Origin: Austropuccinia psidii
Lineage: Eukaryota; Basidiomycota; Pucciniomycetes; Pucciniales; Sphaerophragmiaceae
Reading direction: 5' to 3'
NCBI GenBank assembly: GCA_023105745.1
Contig: JALGQZ010000006.1
Coordinates: forward strand, 31,573,686 to 31,637,685
Length of the DNA stretch: 64,000 bases
Shown: positions 47,619 through 58,599 of the stretch, piece by piece
How positions within the stretch are numbered: the stretch's first letter is position 1
Layout: the number at the start of each line of letters is the position of its first letter
Position numbers and translations under genes: made by a program
The notes under the pieces: model-generated
The model's input: the letters and a program-made list of their open reading frames with translations, nothing else
Told to the model about the DNA's origin: nothing
Databases searched by the model: none

Positions 47619-50486
47619 AATGTTATTTCTGCAAAGGATATTCCCAAATTAGAAGAATGGCCAACATTCTCTGGTGAAGGAGAATACAATCATATTGAAT
47701 TCATCAGGACTATTGATATGTTGCAAGAAGACTTTAATATACCTGATGAAATCATAGTGGGAAAATTACATTGTCTGTTTACCAAGACTGCAAAGAAATG
47801 GTATTACAAGATGAGAATAGATCATGGAAGACATGACTGGTCTTGGTGGAAATCTGAAGTGATTACCAAATGGGCTAATAATTCTTGGAGGTTTAAAATG
47901 GAAAATGCTTTTGAAAGTGCCATCTTTAGCTCAGAGAAAGACAAACCACTTACTTGGTTCTTCAAACAAAAAGACAGACTATCTGCTTTACACCCAGATA
48001 TGTCTGACACTATGATTAATATGAAGATATTAAGAAAGTGTGGAGGAGAACTGGAACATGCTATCAAAAGCAGATGTGTGGAACCTTGTTCAACAGAGGA
48101 CTACATTAATGCTATGGAAGATATCATTACCAGAACAAAAATTGGTAAGACTTGGATTAAAAACCCAACAGAGTCCAAAATAGTCTCAAAGATTCCTAGA
48201 GAGGAAAGAAGACCAGAAAGACCTGTCTTGAAGTGTCATAAATGTGGAAGTACTTCACATTTAGCCAACACTTGTCCTAAGAAGACAAAAATCAATGAAG
48301 TTCAAGTCATTGAAGAAATTCAGTGTACTGAAGAGAAAGAGGAGTCTGATCAAGATTCTGCAGTCTCTGAAGATACACCAGTGGAGGACTATCCCATTGA
48401 AAACATTTCAGCTTTCTTTGAGGTCACAGAAGTCCATACCCACTTGCCACAGTACAGTGAAGATTGCTGCAACCTGACCAATATCCAAGATGCCAGAATG
48501 TGTAAAACAAAACCTGCTAGAGGAAAGGGTTATACTGCTGGGGCATCCTGTATCACATCAGTTCTGATGAGTGATATTGAAGCCAAAGTAAATTTGGATA
48601 CAGGGGCATTTTGCACTTGTGTGGGCAAAGATGTTCTCCAAATTATACTTCCTGAATGGAAAAACCATCTATTACCAATAGAAGGTGTACAATTCAGTAG
48701 TGCCAGTAACAATATGTACCCCCTGGGCATATTGGACACTAATAATGTATTCCCACATCCAGCAGGAAGTGTAAGAATCAAAACTGAGATTGTAGTAATG
48801 GATAATTGCACATCTCAGCACATCATTATTGGAAATGATTACTTAAATATTTATGGTATTGATATAAATAACCATAAAGACAGATATTTCACAATTGGAG
48901 ATAACAAGAGACAAAAATTTGCTTTCTCCAATATGCCCAAACAGATATCTGTAGTATCTTCTGTCAAGGATACTTACAAAGATGAATTTGTGACTAATCA
49001 ACTTGTTGAAGCACAAATTAATCAATCATTGTCATCAAAGATGAGGAATGAGCTTATTAATGTGTTATACACATATAAAAATGCATTTGCCTCTGATAAT
49101 GAACCATTAGGCGCTATAAGAGGACATGAAGTTGATATTACTCTTAATATTGACAGACCATATCCTCCAGTACTTAGAAGACCAGCTTATCTAGCCAGTC
49201 CCAGAGCTAGAGAAGCGTTGGAAAAACATATCCAAGAGTTGATCCAACTTGGTGTGCTGAGGAAAGTAGGCCATAATGAGGAAGTTGAAGTGACAACACC
49301 TGTTATTATTGCATGGCATAATGATAAGTCAAGAATGGTTGGAGACTTCAGAGCATTGAATACCTACACAGTTCCAGATAGGTATCCAATACCTAGAATG
49401 CAAGAAAACTTGACTCAATTGTCTAAAGCCAAGTATATAACATCAATGGATGCATTGAAAGGCTTCCATCCAAATTTTTTGACGCCCAAAGCTAAGAAAT
49501 TACTTAGAATTATCACTCACTGTGGTATTTTTGAGTATCTTAGAATGCCATTTGGCATTAAAAATGCTCCATCCCATTATCAAAGGATGATGAACACCGT
49601 CTTTCCTACAGAATTGTCTGAAGGATGGCTTATCATTTATATTGATGATATTATCATATGTTCTGATTCATGGTCTTTTCACCTTGAAAGACTTGCAAGA
49701 GTACTTCATAAAGTTGAAGAAGTGAACATGAAAATTTCACTTAAGAAATGCAATTTTGGTTTTGAAGAACTCAAAGCATTAGGACATATTGTTTCCGGTT
49801 TAAGCTTGGGTATTGACAAAAACAAAGTAGCAGCAGTGTTACTTAAACCAATACCCCAGAATAAAAAAGAAATGATGTCTTTTCTTGGGTTTGCCAGTTA
49901 CTATAGGCAACACTTGAAAGACTTTGCAATTCTAGCCAAGTCACTTTATAGAATCTGTGATCAACAGACTGTATTTGAGATGACACAAGAGAGAATTAAA
50001 GCTTATGAGAAGATAAGGAAAGCCCTTACAGAATCACCTTTACTCCTCATGCCTGACTGGAATATTCCTTTTAAGTTTTACATTGATGCATGTGGAGATG
50101 GATTAGGGGCAGCCCTACATCAAGTCCAAATTATTGATGACAAACCTACAGAAGGACCAGTTTGTTATATCTCAAGACAAATCAAACCAACAGAAGCCAG
50201 ATATGGTGCAAGCCAAATGGAGTGCTTATGTTTGGTATGGGCACTTGAGAAACTACACTATTATCTTGATGGAAGTGTTTTTGAAGTGATAACTGACTGT
50301 AATGCCGTAAAATCACTTCTTAACATGAAAACTGACTGTAATGCCGTAAAATCACTTCTTAACATGAAAACTCTCAACAGACATATGTTGAGATGGCAAA
50401 TAGCCATTCAAGAATATAGAGGAAACATGACTATAGTTCATAAAGCAGGAAACATTCACAAGAATGCTGATGGACTTAGTAGATAG
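47619..50486 (+). pseudogene. Gypsy gag core, protease, RT and RNase H
   Basis: One frame is open from the stop at 47616 to the TAG at 50484. The first ATG is 47718. Counting from it: Gag core to about residue 150 ([29 protein letters not shown]); zinc knuckle [14 protein letters not shown] (CX2CX4HX4C) at residues 173-186 (48234-48275); protease LDTGA with the catalytic Asp at 48597; RT with [35 protein letters not shown] and catalytic YIDD at 49638-49649; RNase H with the first Asp in YIDACGDG at 50085, the Glu in QMECL and the segment TDCNAV. That last segment is duplicated in frame (50292-50369), which probably damages RNase H. The final part, NADGLSR, ends at the TAG. Confidence 0.95.
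50292..50369 (+). repeat. 39-bp in-frame tandem duplication in RNase H
   Basis: Two exact adjacent 39-bp units (50292-50330, 50331-50369) encode [13 protein letters not shown] twice. This segment includes the third catalytic Asp of the RNase H DEDD site. The duplication is in frame and both copies are identical, so it is recent relative to the LTR divergence. Confidence 0.97.
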
Positions 50487-51455
50487 GCTTTAGCCAACAC
50501 TCCTGATAACCCAGCTTATGTACCTTTGGAAGCTGAAACACAGATTCCAATTGAAGGAATTAACATAACTGATATTGGGACTGAATTCTTTGAGGAGGTC
50601 AGAGAATCTTATAAACAAGACAAGAATTGCCATATCTTGACTTCTTTATTGGATAAAGACTGCAAAGATACATCTTTAGTTAATGCACTTGATGAAGTTT
50701 GGAGAAATTCCTATTCTGAGGGAAGATTTCACTTGTTTGATGGAATCATTTACCACAGAACAAAACATTCTTGTGTTATGACATTGTGTAGTAGATTACT
50801 TATCAATACCATTCTTCATGAATGTCATGATAGTATCTACTCTGGAAACCTGTCAGAAGACAGAACACTTGAAAAAGTGAAGAATTGTGCATGGTGGCCA
50901 TCTTGGAGAAAGGAAACCATTGAATATTGCCATACCTGTGACAGATGCCAAAAAGCAAACAGGAGTACAGGCAAGAAATTTGGACTTATGATCCATATTC
51001 AAGAACCAAAATCCCCATGGGAAGTTGTTCACATGGATTGGGTCACAGCACTTCTTCCAAGTGGTGACAAAAGTTATAATGCTTGTTTAGTCATTGTAGA
51101 CAGATATAGAAAAACTCCCATATTCTTACCATGTCATAAAGATGACACTGCTATGGATACAGCTCTTCTTTTATGGAGTAGAGTTATTTCTCATACAGGG
51201 TTATTTAAGAATATCATAAGTGAAAGAGACCCCAAGTTCACATCTGCACTTTGGACCAATCTTCATAGATTGTTTGGGACTAAGTTATCATTCTCTACAG
51301 CATATCACCCTCAAACAGATGGGCTAGCAGAGAGGATGATTCAAACTTTAGAAGACATGATCAGGAGATTTTGTGCTTATGGATTAGAATTCAAAGACTC
51401 AGATGGCTTTACCCATGACTGGTGCACTCTGATACCTGCATTAGAACTGGCATAA
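50487..51455 (+). pseudogene. Gypsy integrase, zinc-binding and catalytic core
   Basis: This continues in the same frame after the TAG. The HHCC zinc domain is at about 50812-50960: HECHDSIYSGNLSEDRT then CHTCDRCQ. The second His, normally in GHLS or GHxG, reads Asn here (50847). The core has the first Asp in HMDW (51036-51038). The second Asp position reads Glu (SERDPKF, 51222-51224) and the Glu in AERM is at 51330-51332. The spacing from 51222 to 51330 leaves 35 residues, as in D,D35E. The TAA at 51453 cuts the frame just after LIPALELA. Confidence 0.94.
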
Positions 51456-52131
51456 AAGACATCAGTCCATTCTTCCACAGGACAAACCCCTGCTATGTTA
51501 GAAAAAAGGATGGAATCCAAGACTCCCAGCAGACACACTGAGGAAATACTTGATTGACATTCATCCTACAGCTTCCAGCTTCAAATTAATGCTTGATAAA
51601 GTAAAACACCACACAAAACAAAGTATGGATGATGCTTTTGATTATGCAAAACAGAAGTGGGACAAGAGTCATAAAGTACCAGACTTCAAAGTAGGGGACT
51701 TAGTTCTAGTTTCAACCTTGAATTTTAATAATATCAAAGGCCCAAAGAAACTTAAAGATTCTTATGTAGGACATTTTGTTATTGTTGCTTTACATGGAAC
51801 CAATGCAGTTCAAGTAGAATTGAGTGGTGAATTAGAAAATAAACACCCCACATTTCCAGTCAGCTTGATAAAACCTTATCAACCAGCTGATAAAGAATTG
51901 TTTCCTTTAAGAAACCCAACTCCTTTAACTGTACCACTTGTGGAACAGAATGAAGACAAAAAGATAAAGAAAGTCATTAAAGAAAGGAGACTTAGGGGTA
52001 AAAATCAAAGAGAATATCTTGTCAGATATAGAAATCCAGTACATGAAGATGAATGGATGGCAGAATCAGAAATACCTGACTCAGATAAACTCTTAAGAAG
52101 ATTTAGACATGAAAGAAGGCCACAAGCCTGA
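51456..52131 (+). pseudogene. Gypsy integrase C-terminus with chromodomain-like tail
   Basis: After the TAA the frame continues as KTSVHSSTGQTPAMLEK, then changes frame at the run of six A at 51502-51507 and stays open to TGA at 52131. It contains the integrase C-terminal SH3-like part (FKVGDLVLVSTLNF, KKLKDSYVGHFVIVAL, then FPVSLIKPY). The end resembles a chromodomain: REYLVRYRNPVHEDEW, with the aromatic YxVRY core and an acidic-aromatic end. It is shorter and more degenerate than the classical chromodomain at 11030-11240. Confidence 0.88.
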
Positions 52132-52271
52132 ATATGTCTATAAATGTGCTTTAAATTACTTGATCTGATTAATGTAAAGAGGTTGGACAGTGGACATTAA
52201 CCCCCTTTGGGGCCTTATTCTTTTATCACTAATAAAATTGTAGTACAATTTTATTTTTTGGTGGGAGGGAA
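52132..52271 (+). other. Gypsy 3' untranslated region with polypurine tract and hairpin
   Basis: Polypurine tract GGTGGGAGGGAA at 52260-52271 directly abuts the 3' LTR start TGTGAGCC. Just upstream, AATAAAATTG (52231-52240) and CAATTTTATT (52246-52255) form a perfect 10-bp stem with a 5-base loop. A smaller CCCC/GGGG stem lies at about 52202-52212. Confidence 0.9.
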
Positions 52272-54193
52272 TGTGAGCCTTGAGGTATATTTTACATACC
52301 CAAATAGGCCACAATTATCTTAAAAACAAATTTTGAATTATGCAAAACTCATAAGTCATGCATATATCCAAAATTCATCATTTTCAATTTCAGAAAAGAT
52401 GAATAACTTTTTATTGAGTAAGTAAATCCATGGATTTAAGACCAAATTTGGATTCTACACAAAAATTCACCCAGGGTAGCTCCATAGAGTGAATAAGCTC
52501 AATTTAAGTATTTAAGGTGGTAAAATGGAAAATACTTCAATACCACATCATTAATACCACATAAAAGATCTGTGAAAATTTTTGTTTTTCTTGATTTTTA
52601 GCCAAAATAATGGGAAAGTGAGAAATCCCATGTTACATATACACTAAGAATAGTGTTATGCATGTTTTGAGCACTTAATATCATGGTATTCTTATATGGA
52701 CTTTTGGTACACCCATGGTGGATATCTCACTTGAAGCTTAAATTTCTATTTTTACGTGAAAAATAAGCAAGGGGGACAAAAGACATCAAAGAGAGCCAGG
52801 GTACCCAACTTCTGAGGCCTCAGAGGCGTGGATAGCTCCAGAGCATGGATCCATGGCTCATCTTGGCCCAATTGGTAAACTAAAACTCTTTGGGAACTTG
52901 GTTACCAAGTTACACCTACTGTAATCACAAGAAAATAGCAAATAACCTGCTATTTTGACATGCCAAGGAGGTAATGAGCTACTTAGACTCCTGTAACCAT
53001 GTCAATTCTTGATGAATTTCCATGGCTAGACCCTAAAAGAGTAATCAAAACCCTTTTGGGACTCATATTCATTGATTTACCTCATAGTAACCAGCAAAAT
53101 ACTGCTATTTGCAATTCTACGTAGAAATGAGGTAAAAACTTCAAAAATTCATTAAAAATAGAATTATTAATGAATCTTTCTGAAACTTTCAGGACCAATA
53201 AAGAACTGTATTATCTATGGTACAACCAAAAAGAATTACAGTTTTACTAGTAAAATTAAAAGCTTTACTTACAGTCCATTTTTGACCATTCTACGTGAAA
53301 CACTGAATCTTCCAAAATTCACAGTAATTAAAACCTGTGATGAAATTTGCAATAGCATTGATAACTTTGAGAAATCAATGATTATTTTAGAAAAAAAGAA
53401 TATTTACTGTTGTTACTCCTTTTATTCTTAACCATATTGGGGTTAGTAGTCACGTAAAAGCATCAATTAAGTAATTATGATAATATTACGTGACAACAGA
53501 TGATGCAATCATTAATCCAAAAAGGTTTATTGTTTTCTCACTCACTGGTTTTTCAGTTTGCTCTATGGCACGCCTCTGTGAGCTGTTGTTGACTTAAAAG
53601 AAGCCTCTTCTTGCTGTTTTTTCCGTATCATCATCTTATAAATCATTTATATCAGTATTACCAACAAGTAAGTATTAGTTAAAAACTTTTCTTAAGTGTT
53701 TTATTATTTCAGAATCAATCAGAAAGACGTGAAATCATAGAAATCAACTATATATTGTTGTAATACATTTATAAATTCATTTTGATCCTCTAAATCCACA
53801 ATTCTATGCCAAATCTCTCTATCTTATTTTTCAAAAAGTTCTTTGGAATATTAGTGAGTGATTTATCTTTAATTCTTAAAGTTTTTCTCTAAAAATTAGT
53901 TTTCTTCAAGAATTATCATTATAATTATTCTTGCAAAAGATAATTATATATTTAAATAATTTTATTATTTTAATAAAGAAGTTTTTATTATTAAATTCTT
54001 CTTGTAATTGATTCTTGTAGACAATTACTTGCTCACTGTTAAAATCACTAGTAGTGCTTAACACGTGAAAGAAATAATTTTTAATTATTTAATTGTGGTT
54101 ATAATAATACTTTATTATTATATTTCATAAGAACAGACATAGTACTGTTGATTAATAGTAATATTATCATCAGTTTCATAGTCAAATCTTACA
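52272..54193 (+). repeat. 3' LTR
   Basis: It has the same length (1922 bp) and ends as the 5' LTR and differs by about 55 substitutions, many of them C/T or G/A. The shared 17-mer lies at 52790-52806. Confidence 0.96.
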
Positions 54194-57100
54194 GCCCTGT
54201 TGAAAGCCCTGGGTGCAGCTTCACCTGTTGGGTTACAATAATAAAGACTACAATAATTAAGATTGAAATTATAACTGATTATTCTCCAGCAGTATAAATG
54301 TTTTTGACAGTTGTACTACGTAGGAATTAAAGATCAGGATGAGGAAACCTTTTCTGGTGGAGAAAAGGTCCCTTTTTATCCTAAAATTGGGTGAAAAAGG
54401 CCTCTAGACCTTCCCACATAGAAGAAGTGAATATTTTTCACTTCCAAGGACTGGCTTGTGGTTTTCACAAGGCCTGTATAGCCCTTATTGGGGTCAGATG
54501 TGGTTTTGAAATCACATCTGGGAAGTTTTCACCAATGCAGGGTGAAAATTTCATCTGGGGACCACATAGCCCTCTTCTGACATGTATGACATGTAGAATG
54601 CTGTACAGAACCTGTAAAAGACCCCAGTATTAATCAAACTATGAGGTATTTAAGTATAAACAGGCTTCTTTGTCTGTTTGACACCTCATAATCATAATTA
54701 TGGGAGAATATCCCACAGTAAGGCTGTATTGGTCTAACTGTGGGATTTTGACCTCAAAGCTTCCATAGCTTTGTCATATTTTGAGATATCAAGCTCATAA
54801 ATGGTTCATTGTGTATCCCTGGATGTGTTTCACACAATGGTACCTCATTTGCTATGGTTATCATTAAATATGGCACAATTATGCCATGTACAATATTTGC
54901 TTAAAATCTGTATGGATCCTGTTTGCCCTATAACTTTTGCTCTAGATGAGATATGGGGATATGGATGGCACCATAAGATAGCCCTGATTGTTCTCTTTCC
55001 AAAAAGTCCCCACTTTAGGTATCTCACACTAAGACTGTAGAATTTAGATGGGAGGTGAATATTTTATTCACCCTTATTTGACCTTATTTTGGTCATAACT
55101 TTTGTAATTCAGGTGCTAGCTCAATTTGGATAGTACAATTGGATAGTCCTGACTTAGAGATTCATTTTCAATAGCCATTTGATGGGGTTAAGCTTCTTCC
55201 TCTGGATTTCAGATTAGAGGTGAAAAATAAGGTTTATGCTCACCAACAACTTTGAGCAGGAATAACTTTGTTATTCCTTGTCCTATGATGGCGGGACTTG
55301 TATATTTGGAAAGAGGTGAGTTTCCTCTTTCCTTTGATAACTTTTGAGCTGGTTTGGCTCAGCTCCATGTTTTGGTGGTATCTTGGCTCTACCATTGGTT
55401 TATGGTATTTGGCTGTCATGCTTGTGCTCAAGGTTTGACTCACAAGCTGGCACCCTGCCCCTGTATTACTGGCCCACAATTTAGAATCAATGTAAATTAC
55501 TTATAAGTACTTAACCATTGTGAGAAATGAAAACCATTTAGTGCAAGGAAAGAGTTCCTCACATTGAGGTATCCTACAAACAGCTCATATTCTGCTTCCC
55601 TGGTCATAAGTCTTTCACCAATGTTTGTATTTGTATTTTTCCCAAATAAAAAAAGATAATTCTTCTTGTATTCAATGTATTAACACACATTTTTATAGTC
55701 CATGAATGTGAAATTTGGATTTCTTTCATGGTAGTTCCTCTTATTTCCTCTTTTTTGAAACTTATTGGGAATGATTGGCTTCTTTTTCCACAGTTCACTT
55801 CTAGAACTTAGGGTGGTTTCAGAAAATGCTGTTTCACTTGCACTTCTTTCTGGGGTTAATTTCAATCAGTCCAACCCATGTGCCAGGCCCACTGTACTTG
55901 TTATATGAGTAGCAGTCATGCATGGATGAGAGTTTTGCATTGGTAATTGAGTAATTATTGAGGTGATGGGAATTTACCAACCATTTCTCCTGTAAGTCTC
56001 TGTGACAGCAACTTGATATATTTTGTGTCTTGAATCTCAAGTTGGTGAAAAATAATTGAATGATTGATTAGAAATATGCAGTTCCTGATGGAGTTGACTT
56101 GATATTAGCCCACTTTTGTCATTTTGTGATTTTGTATCACTATAAACTGGCTGGTGGTGTTGTAACAGTGGTTTTGATACACTATCCAAATTGCGCAAAT
56201 AACTAGTTGGCCAGTTTTGAGGCACTTGCGCATGGCCCTGAAGTGGAGGCAGGCCAATCCAAAGAAACATTGGCTCATCTAAATATCCTGCATATAATGG
56301 ATGAGAGCCTGAAACATTTGTGTGTTGTGGTGGGACAGAGCCTTTGTAAACCTGAATTGAAGGGAGTGATCTTGCAAGGGTATGACCCATCTAAAGTAAC
56401 CTGTGAATGCCATTAATGAGCAACATAATTAGAATCAATTATTACCAAAAGTAAACAAAACACTTTGATTTTTTGTGAGTACTAGTTTAGAGTTAAATAT
56501 TTTCCAAAACTAAAGTAAAAAAAAGCTGTAATTTATTGTAAGCCAAAAGTGTCTAACAATATTAAACAAAAAATTATGTAAATTTTGGAACTTGCTCCTT
56601 TGATACTTGTTTTTAGAACAGGTAAGATGAATTGGGGCAGGTGGAATTGAAAGCCAAAGTCAAGAGCAATTGGGGAGATTTGGAGATAAAAAGTACAGAA
56701 AACACACAAAGGAGAGGCTTCCTGCCCAACCAAATTAAACCTCCTAAAACTGGGCCAGGTGGCTTGGGGGCCCAGTGAGTTTGGGCTTTTTGGTGAATAT
56801 GAGCTTTTACTAAGCCTGTATTTTCTCTGAAATGAGTAATTGGTATTTGGAAATATCTAAAAAGAAGTGACCCCTCTTGATTCTTCCAAAATGGTTTTAA
56901 AAAGTGGTGAGGATATTTGCAGATTTTGGATGAAAAAAATTTGAGTTCATAAAGGACTGTATATATTTCTCTCTTTTTGATTTCTATCATAAAGCTTTTT
57001 TACTTTTATGATTAGATTCATCACCTTAAGAAAAATTAATAGAAGAGTTTAACCCAATATTTCAAAAAATTGCAAGTGTTTTGACCATTTGAAAAGGCTG

Positions 57101-57550
57101 TCAGTATCACCTTAAACATTAAGCCAATCCCAAAGTGAATTATAGGATTTTCCATCACTATAAGCTTCATCACTGTGGTCATTTTTAGGCTTGTCTTCTC
57201 CTTGAAGATATCACTAGAGAATCTTCTCTTAAAAAAATCTCTCAGAATCTACCCCTCAATAAATCCATAAGAGTTATCCTTGTACAAGTCAATTTCAGCC
57301 TTAAATATCTCTTGTAGAGTATTTATGGAAAACCTTTATTTTTGGTAAAACAATGGGTCTTAACTATATTATCTTTTCCTACTAATAAAGATCAAAGAAA
57401 ATGGGTCTCCATTTTTTCCTTTGGAAACTCTTTCAATGAATATATCCTAAAGAATGTATCTACGCAAATTTTGAGGACAGGAAAATTAATTGATTTTGAA
57501 TTTTATTATGATATATAATATTTAAATAGACAATTAATATATAAGAAGGA
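54194..57550. repeat. Hairpin-rich non-coding repeat
   Basis: No recognisable coding domain; open pieces of up to 125 codons exist but have no motif. From 54367 to about 55365 exact short inverted repeats follow one another closely (details in findings). The right part (57060-57480) shares blocks with the right part of the insert at 37331-38779. It may be LTR material of the element whose Gag starts near 57600. Confidence 0.6.
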
Positions 57551-57559
57551 TAGATTAGC

Positions 57560-58500
57560 CTTTCTTTCAAAGGAAATTTTGAGAATATGCACAGTTTTCT
57601 CCAAAGACAGTCTTTCTTCAGTGGAACAAGATAGAGCTCTCAATTTAGTAAAACAGACAACCTTATAGAAAGCAGGAAGACCAGTAGCTATAATCATATA
57701 CAATCCTATCATAAGAGCCTCAAAGGAAAAACCCAAGTCATCTTGAGGAAAGCAAACAGGTACCCAGAACAGCATATTTGGGGAAAAGGAAAGTAAAATT
57801 GGCACAGAACTTCCCCACAAGGGTGCTACAGAATTCCCAAATTGAAACCATGAGAAGTAGATGGAATATTCAAAATGGCCAAATTTCTTGTGAATATTAT
57901 GGTCAAGGAGAAAGAGAGGGTAAAAAGGGGGTTCCTTAGGAAAATAATCAAGGAAATAAGTCATATTAGTTGCAATATTAGTATGAAATTTAACAATATT
58001 GATAAAGTACTATAGAAATCAGTCACATTAATTTTTGGGCTGTCAGGAAATGAAAAAATCCCTGAGTGGTGTAAAATAAGATTTGTGGGTATTGAATAAA
58101 TTATATAAGCCTGTAAAAGAATCAAAAAAAATAAAAATCCCAGAAGGTCAGAATAAGAAGCTGAGCAATTGAGAACTTATTCAAATCAATGAAAAGCTTA
58201 CGATTTGAAAGCTCATACATTGAGTCGGGAAAATCATACCACTAAGAATACTGACCCCATTATAAAAAATTTGGAAGAATTTTTCAAAGTAAGAGAGAAG
58301 CTGAAAGAATAGATACTTGGAATTTTGAGTAAAATGAATTATAAGCTTTATGAGGATAGCTTACATACTCCTGGAATTTATAAAACTCTCAATGGTGAAA
58401 AATAGAATCCAAGGGTAAATTAAGACCCCCCAATGGAAAGGTATCAATTTGCCCTGGAGAATATAGATACATACCTACCATTGAAAGGGATACTCCCAAA
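57560..58500 (+). pseudogene. Gypsy gag N-terminal remnant
   Basis: The blocks at 57785-57950 match intact Gag at 47000-47150 base by base over long runs: AAATTGGCACAGAACTTCCC against AAATTGGCACAGACCTTACC, then the CACAAGGGTGCTACAGAATT block, and AAAATGGCCAAATTTCTTGT. Downstream, to about 58500, the spacing and Lys/Glu/Asn-rich wording fit the coiled-coil half of Gag. It breaks off before the Gag core, which reappears about 3 kb later at 61420. Confidence 0.8.
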
Positions 58501-58599
58501 ATAGAAAAAAGGCCTACATATTGTGGTATAGAGGAATAAAAACCCCCAAAGAAATATAATAATATAGATTCTGCAAGGGAATTTCCACAAACCTTTCAG

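Larger units (their letters stand above)
43859..54193 (+). mobile_element. Nearly complete Ty3/Gypsy LTR retrotransposon, 10.3 kb
   Basis: It has two 1922-bp LTRs with TG...CA ends, a primer-binding-site candidate, a leader, a single-frame gag-pol (Gag, zinc knuckle, protease, RT, RNase H, integrase, chromodomain-like tail) and a polypurine tract. The order PR-RT-RH-IN defines Ty3/Gypsy. The coding region has three stops (47616, 50484, 51453) and one frameshift (about 51502), so the copy is not autonomous. The LTRs differ at about 55 positions by eye, with no length difference. The five bases left of the 5' LTR (AGAAG) and right of the 3' LTR (GCCCT) do not match, so there is no target-site duplication. 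Confidence 0.96.

Noticed and set aside
54391..55040. Open frames of 60-80 codons
   Set aside because: They lie within the hairpin-rich repeat and have no recognisable motif.
56207..57000. Possible gene in 56037-56990 (several frames of 65-125 codons)
   Set aside because: Frames lie on both strands without domains, and no splice pattern supports a gene. The region is flanked by repeat blocks.
57506..57964. 152-codon minus-strand frame
   Set aside because: It is antisense to a readable plus-strand Gag remnant.
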